Shown here in pieces: positions 43,037 through 50,585 of a stretch of 64,000 nt of DNA (positions are counted from its first letter, which is position 1; each line of letters opens with the position of its first letter). Under the pieces are notes generated by a model that was not told where the DNA came from, ran no database searches, and saw nothing but the letters and a program-made list of their open reading frames with translations. The translations under genes and the position numbers were made by a program. Source of the stretch: Bacteroidaceae bacterium. GTDB taxonomy: Bacteria; Bacteroidota; Bacteroidia; Bacteroidales; Bacteroidaceae. Location: contig JAFZZI010000005.1 in assembly GCA_017615835.1 (NCBI GenBank), positions 45,832 through 109,831 on the forward strand, in the 5' to 3' direction.

Positions 43037-44947
43037 TTACTTGTGCCGGTAGGTCTTTTGTTTCTCGTCTTTCAGACGGAGACGCTCACGAATTTCATCG
43101 ACGCTCATGTCGCTGGTAATCTCGCTCTTGACGCTACCCATATCCTTCGGACCTTCACCGGTGCCGTTGTCGGCTGGGATGCCGCCTTCTGTGTCGGTCA
43201 TGGTGCCGGGTTTGCCCGCCATCTCCTTTACCTCAGCGTTCAGGTCAGTTACCTGCTTCTTAAGGTTGTCGATGAGGGTGTCCTTCTCCTCGATACTCTT
43301 GTCGCGGTCGGCGATGACGGCATCCTTCTCGGATAGTTGAGTGTTCAGATGGTCGATTTCGTCTCTCATCTTTCGCGTCTCGTCCATGGCGGCGTCGCGC
43401 TCTTCGGTGATACCTTCCATTGTGGCGACCTTTTCCTGAAGTCGGGCAATCTCTATGTCCTTCTGCTCAATCAGCTGTTGGGCGTCATCCAGAGCCTTCT
43501 GGGTATTGTCTATCTCCTCAGTGGCGGGTGCCTCCTCGGCAGGTTTCTCCTCCTCGGCAGGTTTCTCCTCCTCGGCAGGTTTCTCCTCCTCAGCGGGTTT
43601 CTCCTCCTCAGCAGGCTTCTCCTCCTCTGCGGGCTTCTCCTCCTCTGCGGGCTTTTCCTCCTCAGCGGGTTTCTCCTCCTCAGCGGGCTTTTCCTCCTCA
43701 GCGGCGGGCGCCTCCTCGGTTTTTGTTTCTGTGGTAGCCGGAGCTTCGGATGCCGGTACACCCTCTTCTCCATTAACCTTCTTCTCTTCTTCTGTCATAT
43801 GCTCTTGTTTTTTTGGTTGGGCAACTTCTACGGTATGGGGACCCAAAAGACCCTGTTCATCCTTGGTGACATGTCCGTCATCGACCATTCTTAAATCGCC
43901 GCGGCTCGTAGCGATGGCAGCCTTCTGCTGCTCAGTGAGGTTAGCCATCTCTTCGGGTTCCTTGCCCTCCGGCTTCTCTTCCGGATCTTCCTTTGGCTCG
44001 GCCGTCACCATACGTGCGGCTGTCAGTGTCTGGTTGGCAAGCTCAAATACGCACTCTATGGCGCGGTTCATGTCGCCTATCTCATCTACCAGTGCCGGAA
44101 TGAGCTCCTGTGCCTCGAACACTTTACCTGTCAGCATGTCGTCTGTGACGAGCGGACGGTTTTCGCGGACGGTCTGGTGAAACTCCGTCGTGTCCTTGTC
44201 GAGTTCAGCCTGCAGCTTCTCATATTCGCCTGCGGCGGCCTCGCGATACCAGTCGTTTTTCTCGGGGCAATCCTTGCCTACCAGCTCTACATATCTATAG
44301 CCGTCCCGATCCACGGTATCATGGGCGACAGCCCAGAAAGCAGCCATCGTGCCGATGCAGCCAAACTGGTCGCGGGGGTTCATTACCACCACCCTGTCAC
44401 AGCGACATGCGAGGTTTACGCCGCTGCTGCAGCACATGCCGTCAACGAAAGCCACGGTAGGCTTACCCTTCTCGCGGCAGTCGTTAATCATCATCTCGTA
44501 GTCGTTGCGGCATTCAGCCTGACCGCCGGGAGTATTGATGATAAACAGGTGTCCTACCACCTGCGGTATAGTATTGGCATACATCACCTGATCGCGAAAG
44601 TCCTTGGTGCCATATGAGCAGCCGTCGCCGTCACGGGTGACGGGGCCGTCCACCACTACCACGTTGATAATCTCGTCATCCTCCTGTAACTCCTCGCCGT
44701 TCCAGTAAAGATGACTCTCTATCCGGTGGATATTGCCAATGTACATCTTGTCCTCGAAGTTGGCGCCGACGGTCTTGCCGTCCTTCTGGCAGCCCTTCTT
44801 TGACAGGAGGTAGCCGTGCTTCTTCTTGACGTCGTTAGGCAGGTGTAACTCGATGGCGTTCTTCAGGGCGTCGGCATAAGTCTGTGCCATGTCGGGCCTG
44901 AAGTCCCACATCTTCGTATGCATGATGTTTAATAGTGAGATGTCCAT
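43037..44947 (-). CDS. S49-type head maturation protease fused to scaffold
   Basis: A 636-residue protein. Residues about 95-310 form a ClpP/SppA-type protease (VVVVDGPVTRDG, GHLFIINTPGG, FVDGMCCSSGVNLA with the likely nucleophile at Ser174/175). Then an acidic low-complexity region with nine KPAEEE repeats, then a coiled coil (KDIEIARLQEKVATMEG) of scaffold type. Cleaves scaffold and capsid during head assembly. Driven by late promoter 7. Confidence 0.8.
   Translation of the reverse strand: MDISLLNIMHTKMWDFRPDMAQTYADALKNAIELHLPNDVKKKHGYLLSKKGCQKDGKTVGANFEDKMYIGNIHRIESHLYWNGEELQEDDEIINVVVVDGPVTRDGDGCSYGTKDFRDQVMYANTIPQVVGHLFIINTPGGQAECRNDYEMMINDCREKGKPTVAFVDGMCCSSGVNLACRCDRVVVMNPRDQFGCIGTMAAFWAVAHDTVDRDGYRYVELVGKDCPEKNDWYREAAAGEYEKLQAELDKDTTEFHQTVRENRPLVTDDMLTGKVFEAQELIPALVDEIGDMNRAIECVFELANQTLTAARMVTAEPKEDPEEKPEGKEPEEMANLTEQQKAAIATSRGDLRMVDDGHVTKDEQGLLGPHTVEVAQPKKQEHMTEEEKKVNGEEGVPASEAPATTETKTEEAPAAEEEKPAEEEKPAEEEKPAEEEKPAEEEKPAEEEKPAEEEKPAEEEKPAEEEKPAEEAPATEEIDNTQKALDDAQQLIEQKDIEIARLQEKVATMEGITEERDAAMDETRKMRDEIDHLNTQLSEKDAVIADRDKSIEEKDTLIDNLKKQVTDLNAEVKEMAGKPGTMTDTEGGIPADNGTGEGPKDMGSVKSEITSDMSVDEIRERLRLKDEKQKTYRHK
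43539..43700. repeat. Nine 18-bp tandem repeats (KPAEEE)
   Basis: Nine imperfect copies of an 18-bp unit (GCAGGTTTCTCCTCCTCN on the plus strand) encode Lys-Pro-Ala-Glu-Glu-Glu on the minus strand inside the protease/scaffold gene. Synonymous differences between copies show it is an aged, selected repeat; copy number may vary between relatives. Confidence 0.8.
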
Positions 44948-44962
44948 ATCTTTGTCGTTTTT

Positions 44963-44999
44963 CGCAAATTACATAGTATCGGTTTCAAAATCAAGGGCA
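44963..44999 (-). promoter_or_regulatory. Late promoter 7 (head operon)
   Basis: TGCCCTTGA (44999-44991), 19-bp spacer, TAATTTGCG (44971-44963) on the reverse strand; 15 bases before the protease start. It also serves capsid and tail-tube genes downstream. Confidence 0.7.
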
Positions 45000-45009
45000 A
45001 CCTGAACTG

Positions 45010-46305
45010 TTATTTCCTTTCCGGTGTCCGATGTGTAACCGGGAAGCCTGTAAACAGCTTACGGCTGTTCTGTTCGTCCTGCTGACGGTAGCGGCGACGC
45101 CGGGCGGCTTTGGCGTTCTGCTCATCCTGCCGGGCCTGCTGTTCTGCAGCCTTCACCTTTCTATATATAGGACTGTCCACTGCAGCCTCGCCAAGCGCCT
45201 CCAGGTTATCCTCGATATAGTTGCACGTCATAGCCATCGCCTGCTGCGCGTCGGTCATGCTGTCGCGCCGTGCCAGTTTCTCCTTTACCGGGGCCAGCTC
45301 CGTCCGGCGACTCTCCACGTAGAAAGCCAACGCCGTTCTCAACAGCGACAGCAGCTCATCCAGCGTCTCGTCATGATGCCGCTCCGTCTTTCTGTCATCC
45401 TGACTGTCGCTCGAAGATGTCGAGCTGCTCTCCGACGAGCAGCTGCTTGACGAACCGTCGTGCTCTTGTTCAGCATGCTGCTGTGATGCAGCAATCCCTT
45501 CGTTGGCATATTTGATCACAGCCTTCAGCAACGTGCCACCTATCCTTGGTTTCAGGTATGTATTCTGGCAGAACCTGATATCTCTAACCAGTGCCACATA
45601 CGCCATCCGCTCCCCTTTGATGTCGAGATATTCGTTTAACACACGGGCAGTCTGGAAGAGCAGGTCCTTATGGATGTAAAAAGCATCTGCCTCCTTCCAT
45701 TTCTCGGTGAACAGTCTCTTTCCTTTGGCATCGGCTTCAAGAAACAGCAAAAGGTCGTCAATGGCGCGGCCGGCGCTCATGAAGGCATCCTTTGTCGCCC
45801 GTTCCACTTCCTTGGCGTCGGCAGGCTCGTAGCCGTCGGCGCTCACACGGTTCATGCCTCCTCCGCCGTTGAAACTGACCGTCAGCAAGCCGGCTTTGTG
45901 GCTCAACATCTTGTAGAACTCTATGCGCTGGCATATACGCAGCAGGCGGATGGTCTTCAGATCATCTTCAGGCACGTCACGCTCCGCCTGTGACACCGGT
46001 TCGTCGCTGCAAGGCGCCAACATGCCCGCCTGTATATTATCCATCCTCTCTGTGACGTCAGCGTACGTCAGTCCCGGGTCATCCTTCGCCTTACCTGTCG
46101 GCTTGATGGTTGTGGCGGTGATATCCACATAAGTCTCCCTCAGTCGCTCATACTCCGCGCAGAGGTGCTCATATAGCGGTGCGCCAAGCAACGGCTCCAG
46201 TGCGCCGCGTTCCTCCTCTTCAAGGTAGGGAAGCAGCTCCTCCGGCCTGCTCCACCGGGAAGTGGGCATAACACTCAAAATCTCGTTTTCCGTACGTATA
46301 AACAT
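45010..46305 (-). CDS. Head-tail connector-like protein (DUF6712-like)
   Basis: A 431-residue protein: MFIRTENEILSVMPTSRWSR and LEEEERGALEPLLGAPLY at the N-terminus fit the DUF6712 group of Bacteroidota phages, from memory. A Ser-rich stretch lies near residue 287 (GSSSSCSSESSSTSSSD), and the C-terminus is basic. It sits just upstream of the head protease operon, so a head-completion or portal-adjacent role is likely. Confidence 0.6.
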   Translation of the reverse strand: MFIRTENEILSVMPTSRWSRPEELLPYLEEEERGALEPLLGAPLYEHLCAEYERLRETYVDITATTIKPTGKAKDDPGLTYADVTERMDNIQAGMLAPCSDEPVSQAERDVPEDDLKTIRLLRICQRIEFYKMLSHKAGLLTVSFNGGGGMNRVSADGYEPADAKEVERATKDAFMSAGRAIDDLLLFLEADAKGKRLFTEKWKEADAFYIHKDLLFQTARVLNEYLDIKGERMAYVALVRDIRFCQNTYLKPRIGGTLLKAVIKYANEGIAASQQHAEQEHDGSSSSCSSESSSTSSSDSQDDRKTERHHDETLDELLSLLRTALAFYVESRRTELAPVKEKLARRDSMTDAQQAMAMTCNYIEDNLEALGEAAVDSPIYRKVKAAEQQARQDEQNAKAARRRRYRQQDEQNSRKLFTGFPVTHRTPERK

Positions 46306-46323
46306 AGACTATGCCGTTTTGGC

Positions 46324-46360
46324 TGCAATTTGCAATATGACGGCCTTAAAATCAAGGGCA
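46324..46360 (-). promoter_or_regulatory. Late promoter 8
   Basis: TGCCCTTGA (46360-46352), 19-bp spacer, CAAATTGCA (46332-46324; first base deviates) on the reverse strand; 18 bases before the 46305 start. Confidence 0.65.
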
Positions 46361-46368
46361 AGTAAGTC

Positions 46369-46405
46369 TGCCCTTGATTTATGGGCTGTCACAAAGTATA
46401 TTGCA
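46369..46405 (+). promoter_or_regulatory. Late promoter 9 (DGR operon)
   Basis: TGCCCTTGA (46369-46377), 19-bp spacer, TATATTGCA (46397-46405). It is divergent from promoter 8 with motif ends eight bases apart, and heads the operon that runs through the variable protein and the reverse transcriptase. Confidence 0.75.
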
Positions 46406-46434
46406 ATCGTAGATAACCAATACAAAACATTTTG

Positions 46435-46602
46435 ATGATGGAAGACAAAGTGACTATTGATCCCAGGTTTATGAAGTATGACAAGACAGAAGTGGAAGAG
46501 ATTCTTGAAAAAGCAGACTCGATGCTTGTCCTGGCAACGGAAGAGGAGGTGCGAAGTATTGTGACCAACTATGATTCATATGACAGTTCTTCGAGCGAAT
46601 AG
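46435..46602 (+). CDS. Short protein ending in SSSSE
   Basis: A 55-residue frame (MMEDKVTIDPRFMKYDKTE onward, ending NYDSYDSSSSE) starting 29 bases after late promoter 9. The Ser-rich end repeats the pattern of other late proteins. Function unknown; small virion-associated component possible. Confidence 0.6.
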   Translation: MMEDKVTIDPRFMKYDKTEVEEILEKADSMLVLATEEEVRSIVTNYDSYDSSSSE

Positions 46603-46607
46603 CGACT

Positions 46608-46892
46608 ATGCTCCAGCAAGGACCTGTGCCGCGTGGATTACTGCAGTTGTTAGTGTTGTCGTTGAGTGATATTATCCGCGCAGTCAACTCTTCACCACAT
46701 GCTCGTGCTCACGGTTTGTTCTAGCAATGCCTATCCGGTTTGCAACAGTCCATGCGGGCAATCAACAAAGCCGATGCTACAGCTCTTGCTACTGTAACGA
46801 CTATGGGTTTCGGCGGTGTCGGTAAAGCACGGCGTGCGCAGTATTACACAGATTACACCGACAGCAGGGCTCTTCGTAAAAACAACGAGTAA
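46608..46892 (+). pseudogene. ORF interrupted by in-frame TAG
   Basis: The frame from ATG 46608 reads 38 codons (MLQQGPVPRGLLQLL, then SPHARAHGLF), meets TAG at 46722-46724, and continues open in the same frame for 55 codons (QCLSGLQQSMRAINKADA, then GFGGVGKARRAQYYTDY) to a TAA. Both halves look like coherent protein. The second half also has its own ATG at 46752. A nonsense mutation, a readthrough stop, or two short genes are all possible; several other genes here end in TAG, so general recoding is unlikely. Confidence 0.5.
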
Positions 46893-46920
46893 ACATTATT
46901 CACCAATACAATAAAAGATT

Positions 46921-48378
46921 ATGGCAAAAAAAAGTTTGATCACCCGTGGGCATCTTGAAGCATTTCATGACGAGTTGCGGAAGGCAATGGCCAACGGTGA
47001 CATGGACATCCTCGCCACTACCCTGCAGTCATGGGCTGAGGATATAGGGTTGAGTGTAAAGAACACTTGGGATGAAACCATCCGCACCACTGCAGGGGAA
47101 GATCCCATTGAGACCGAACAGGGCGGTGTGCTGGAAAGCATAGTGGCCAAGACGGACTTCAAATGTACGAAGCTGCGCACTACATCTTACAACCAGCTGC
47201 GTCTGGCATCGGACGGAGGCGGCGCCATAGCTGTCGGTACCGGCCGTTACTTCCCTGTTCCGAAACTGACCCTTGGGCAGTTCGGCGACGCTTCAGAGAA
47301 CAACGGACTGTTGCTGACCGACAGCGACGGTAACAACATCGCCAACGCCACCGTCTATTTCAAGGCGCTGGCCGACGGCACCCCCACCTCAGTCACCAAC
47401 GGCACGGTATGTAGTAGTCAGACCGTCACCTATGGCGGCAAGAACTACAAGGTATATACAACACCCGGCCCCGGCTACCTTATCGTGAGCGGCGTCACCT
47501 TCTCCGACGTCTGCGCCCATATCGCATGGGAGGACTGGTATGATAAGTTTGTAAGCCCCACCGACGAGGATGATGTGGCCGACAGCATTGATGTGAGCGG
47601 ACTGTTCAGCGCAGCTCCCAACGGCACGGGTAAATTCCTAGTCTGCGGTAATGCCGCCACACGTGCGGAACGCACCGACAGCACTCACATGCTCATCACC
47701 GACCCCATCGGTCGCGTCACCTCACCTTCATGGACAAACACTATCCAGGAAGACGGTGAAACCTATCTGCACGAGCTGACCATCAGCGGTATGAAGAATG
47801 GTGGTGCTGCCTTCATAGAGGGCAGCGAGCAGGTGCTGTCTGTAAACAACACCACAGTAAGCTACAGCGACCAGAATGCCACAGCCATCAGCGGCGCGGT
47901 GCGCTATGAGAAGGCTACCGCCGCCACCGCCAACGTTACCCTCGGCAAGACAGCCTACGCCTTGAATGACTGCGGTGTGGAGTTAAAGGAAGGCGCAGAG
48001 GGTGCCGCATGGTTCGTCTGCGGCTACACACAAAATGTGCCTGATGCGTTGAGCCAGATCGCAAAGGTCAAGTTGAACTCCATGGCACAGGTCACCAGCG
48101 AGGCGCTGAACATACTATACCAGGAGAACGCAGGTCTCAAGGCCCGGATTGCTGCCATGGTGGCTGATGATGAGTATCGCAAGCCGTTGGAGAGCTCTGT
48201 CGCCGGAGCACCCAGTGCCGCCAATATACCGACCAACTGGAATGAGGAGGCGATGGGTGTATGGAACGGCTGTCCGCGTTTCACAGGTCAGGAGTATATC
48301 GACAAGGCGTCGAAGAAGCTTTACCGCTGTCTGTGTGTACCTACCAACTCAACCGACAACTGGACGGTGATGAACTAA
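46921..48378 (+). CDS. Virion/tail-fibre-type protein, 485 aa
   Basis: Beta-rich, Thr/Gly/Asn-rich (GRYFPVPKLTLGQFGDAS, then TPGPGYLIVSGVTFSDV), with a short helical N-terminus (GHLEAFHDELRKAMANGD) that could attach it to the virion. It is cotranscribed with the DGR variable protein, so it is likely a partner tail component. No DGR repeat copy was seen in it. Confidence 0.65.
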   Translation: MAKKSLITRGHLEAFHDELRKAMANGDMDILATTLQSWAEDIGLSVKNTWDETIRTTAGEDPIETEQGGVLESIVAKTDFKCTKLRTTSYNQLRLASDGGGAIAVGTGRYFPVPKLTLGQFGDASENNGLLLTDSDGNNIANATVYFKALADGTPTSVTNGTVCSSQTVTYGGKNYKVYTTPGPGYLIVSGVTFSDVCAHIAWEDWYDKFVSPTDEDDVADSIDVSGLFSAAPNGTGKFLVCGNAATRAERTDSTHMLITDPIGRVTSPSWTNTIQEDGETYLHELTISGMKNGGAAFIEGSEQVLSVNNTTVSYSDQNATAISGAVRYEKATAATANVTLGKTAYALNDCGVELKEGAEGAAWFVCGYTQNVPDALSQIAKVKLNSMAQVTSEALNILYQENAGLKARIAAMVADDEYRKPLESSVAGAPSAANIPTNWNEEAMGVWNGCPRFTGQEYIDKASKKLYRCLCVPTNSTDNWTVMN

Positions 48379-48408
48379 GTGAAAGTTAAAAGTTAAAAGT
48401 AATAAGAT

Positions 48409-49728
48409 ATGGCTATCAAGAAAGTAAATACTCTGAGTGAGTATAACGCCCAAGCCCCATCGGTGGGCGAGAGCGACGTGACCCTTATCTCACAGGAGAG
48501 GGCAGTGAAGTATGACGGCGTGAATGTGCGTACCGACATGCCGCAGATAGGTGATGCTGTGTACCACGACGGCAATGAGGTGTTGTTTATCAAAGGTAAC
48601 ACCCTAAAAAACTCGTTACTCGACTCATTGCTGCTCACCAAGGTGGGTTTTGTATGCGGACTGTTTGGTGACTATGCCCTTATCTGTGATAAGAATAGTG
48701 CCAGTAAGAAGTATCTCGATGTCTGCCAGTACAGCATCACCGCTATCAACTCGACCAGTCTGGTAATCAAGTTGCGTATGAGCCCCAACTACGACGTGGA
48801 TACCACCGTGAATGTGACGCTGACCTCTGCCGCCATTAATGCTACCAGTGCCGACGAGATTAGCGCTGCAGTGGCCGCCAAGGCTACGGAAGTGGGTGAC
48901 ACTAAGGCATGGTGGGCATACTTGGCCAACGACAACGACGAGAAGGTGACCAGCGGAGGCACGAAGATTATCATCCAGTGCGACACATGTGTGGATTACC
49001 GTTTTACCAATGTCTCGGCTACGGGCTGCACTATTGCTCACACCACATGGGGTGACCTGCCCGCCAAAAGTAATTATCTCAAGGTGAACGGAAAGACCAC
49101 GAGCTATCGCGGCCTGATGAATATCGCCCGAGGTGCTGCTTACTGGGCCACCAACAGCACCCGTGTGCTGAGCGCCAATGTAGCCGTTCACGGCGAAGCA
49201 AGTGATACCGATCCGATGAAGAAGAGCGACTTCCTCACCAGCGCCTACGCTGCCGAGTTGAAAGCCTACTACGGCACCTACGAGAAGTATCTGGCAGGTG
49301 AGTTTGGCATCCTTGCTCCACAACAGCAAGGCGCGTTCTCTCTGCTCAGCGGCAAGGAGATGACCATGAAGTACGCGCTGAAGACCGCCCCCACCAAGGC
49401 TGGCAGCACAAAGTACAAGTTCCCGCATCTGTACTACTGCTACAACCGTAGCTACGGCGTTGACGGGTTGAACTTCGGTGATTGGTTCTCGCCGGGTGTT
49501 GCTGAGGGTGTACAGATGATGGATGACAAGACGATTGCTCTTGTCAATCCCACAGCTACGAAGATGGGTATATCTACTATCAGCAACAGCACGGGCCGTT
49601 GGTTTGCTCAGAGGTACGACGCTAAGTATGCCTGGAATTTCAGCGGCGGCTACGGCTACCTCTACGACAACAACGTGTGCTACGCGCTTCTCTCGCAGGC
49701 GGTGGCGCTTTATAAGATTAAACATTAA
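48409..49728 (+). CDS. DGR variable protein (C-type-lectin-like C-terminus)
   Basis: A 439-residue protein. The N-terminal part has a repeated beta, Ser/Thr-rich, structural character (LSEYNAQAPSVGESDVTLIS). The C-terminal domain contains the variable repeat (residues about 394-435): STGRWFAQRYDAKYAWNF, then GYGYLYDNNVCYALLSQAV. Trp and Phe positions outside the adenine-derived codons are constant, as expected for a C-lectin fold whose binding surface is diversified. Likely the tail protein that meets the host receptor. Stop lies 17 bases after the VR. Confidence 0.88.
   Translation: MAIKKVNTLSEYNAQAPSVGESDVTLISQERAVKYDGVNVRTDMPQIGDAVYHDGNEVLFIKGNTLKNSLLDSLLLTKVGFVCGLFGDYALICDKNSASKKYLDVCQYSITAINSTSLVIKLRMSPNYDVDTTVNVTLTSAAINATSADEISAAVAAKATEVGDTKAWWAYLANDNDEKVTSGGTKIIIQCDTCVDYRFTNVSATGCTIAHTTWGDLPAKSNYLKVNGKTTSYRGLMNIARGAAYWATNSTRVLSANVAVHGEASDTDPMKKSDFLTSAYAAELKAYYGTYEKYLAGEFGILAPQQQGAFSLLSGKEMTMKYALKTAPTKAGSTKYKFPHLYYCYNRSYGVDGLNFGDWFSPGVAEGVQMMDDKTIALVNPTATKMGISTISNSTGRWFAQRYDAKYAWNFSGGYGYLYDNNVCYALLSQAVALYKIKH
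49589..49711 (+). repeat. DGR variable repeat (VR)
   Basis: A 123-bp segment matching the TR at 50434-50556. Differences: 18 positions where TR has A and VR has another base, and one where TR has C and VR has G (codon AAC versus AAG). Of 17 AAC/AAT codons in the TR, 14 differ here. The 3' part (CTCTCGCAGGCGGTGGCG) is identical and would be the initiation-of-homology region. Confidence 0.92.
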
Positions 49729-49732
49729 CATT

Positions 49733-49771
49733 AGCTTCCCGTTCCGTCCGCTGCAGCGGCGGACGGGAGCT
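49733..49771 (+). promoter_or_regulatory. Hairpin directly after VR (DGR target element)
   Basis: CCCGTTCCGTCCGCTG (49738-49753) pairs with CAGCGGCGGACGGG (49754-49767), leaving two bulged T residues; the centre is palindromic (CTGCAG). It begins 21 bases after the VR end, where DGRs of the Bordetella phage type have a target hairpin needed for homing. It could also serve as a terminator, but no T-run follows. Confidence 0.6.
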
Positions 49772-49809
49772 GTTAAAAGGAGCGTCAGCGCCTCGCAAAC
49801 AGAATAAGA

Positions 49810-49935
49810 ATGGATTACAGTAAATTCAGGGACTACGGCGAGTATCTCGAATACTGTTGCGAGGAAGCTGCCGATAAGGCGGAAAGGGAATATGAGCAAC
49901 AAAGCCAGAAACGACAAGGGAAGCATACTGATTGA
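49810..49935 (+). CDS. Short charged ORF, 41 aa
   Basis: MDYSKFRDYGEYLEYCCEE, then ADKAEREYEQQSQKRQG, ending 44 bases into the Avd gene in another frame. It is acidic then basic and helical. It fills the gap between the VP hairpin and Avd. May be real and translationally coupled. Confidence 0.45.
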   Translation: MDYSKFRDYGEYLEYCCEEAADKAEREYEQQSQKRQGKHTD

Positions 49936-50383
49936 TGTGGAGAACCTGCTCGACGTGTTTGAGCCGTGTTTCATGCGGATGCCGAAGATACGACGCATTC
50001 ATGGTGCTGCCGTCAGGATGGAAGACGCTGCCTACGACCTCATCAACTACTATCACATAGCCTATGAGATGACAGGTCCCGACGAGGTCTGCGAGAAGCG
50101 TCATTACATCACACAGATGATAGGCGCCTACGGCAGGATGCAGTCATGCTTCAAACGGCTGATGAAAGTGGATATCGACACCCAGAAACGGAGTAACCCG
50201 GAGAATAAAGGTGAGATGAGTCTATTCAGTGACACGGCGAAACTGGCTATAGCGCAAAGTATGGAGCGTATTGAGGAAGGTGTCAGGAAGTGGCGCAGTT
50301 CGGTGAAACTGTCCCGTATCGTGAGCACAGGACGGTCGGCTCCACAGGAGGCAAGAGGTTCTGTGTCAGAATTTCGGGAGTAA
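49892..50383 (+). CDS. avd: DGR accessory protein (Avd-like four-helix bundle)
   Basis: A 163-residue helical protein (SILIDVENLLDVFEPCFM, RRIHGAAVRMEDAAYD, HYITQMIGAYGRMQSCF) ending in a basic region (GVRKWRSSVKLSRIV), as in accessory variability determinants that bind template RNA and the reverse transcriptase. It lies between the variable protein and the TR, the usual place. Identity rests on position, length and charge. Confidence 0.75.
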   Translation: MSNKARNDKGSILIDVENLLDVFEPCFMRMPKIRRIHGAAVRMEDAAYDLINYYHIAYEMTGPDEVCEKRHYITQMIGAYGRMQSCFKRLMKVDIDTQKRSNPENKGEMSLFSDTAKLAIAQSMERIEEGVRKWRSSVKLSRIVSTGRSAPQEARGSVSEFRE

Positions 50384-50433
50384 AAGGCGGTGCGGCTATC
50401 ATTTATAGCATAACAGACGATGCACCGACTACC

Positions 50434-50556
50434 GCACGAACCGTTGGTTTGCTCAGAGGTACAACGCTAACAATGCCTGGAATTTCAACGGCAACAACGG
50501 CAACCTCAACAACAACAACGTGAACAACGCGAATCTCTCGCAGGCGGTGGCGAATT
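50434..50556 (+). repeat. DGR template repeat (TR)
   Basis: 123 bp aligned without gaps to the VR. It carries runs of AAC codons (from 50487 especially), so changing its adenines during cDNA synthesis changes residues at set positions and avoids stop codons. It sits between avd (ends 50383) and the RT start (50586). In the VR frame it is open into the RT frame with no stop from 50409 onward. Confidence 0.92.
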
Positions 50557-50585
50557 TGCTTAGCGAAACCAATATACAGACGACA

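Noticed and set aside
43539-43700. CRISPR-like array of short repeats
   Set aside because: 18-bp units are directly adjacent without spacers and encode a hexapeptide repeat.
43455-44180. 241-codon forward frame with Ser-Ser-Ala-Gly-Phe repeats
   Set aside because: Antisense of the KPAEEE repeat region of the protease-scaffold.
48625-49998. 457-codon open frame on the reverse strand over the variable protein
   Set aside because: Antisense shadow of the DGR variable protein; no promoter, poor protein composition, conflicts with the supported gene.
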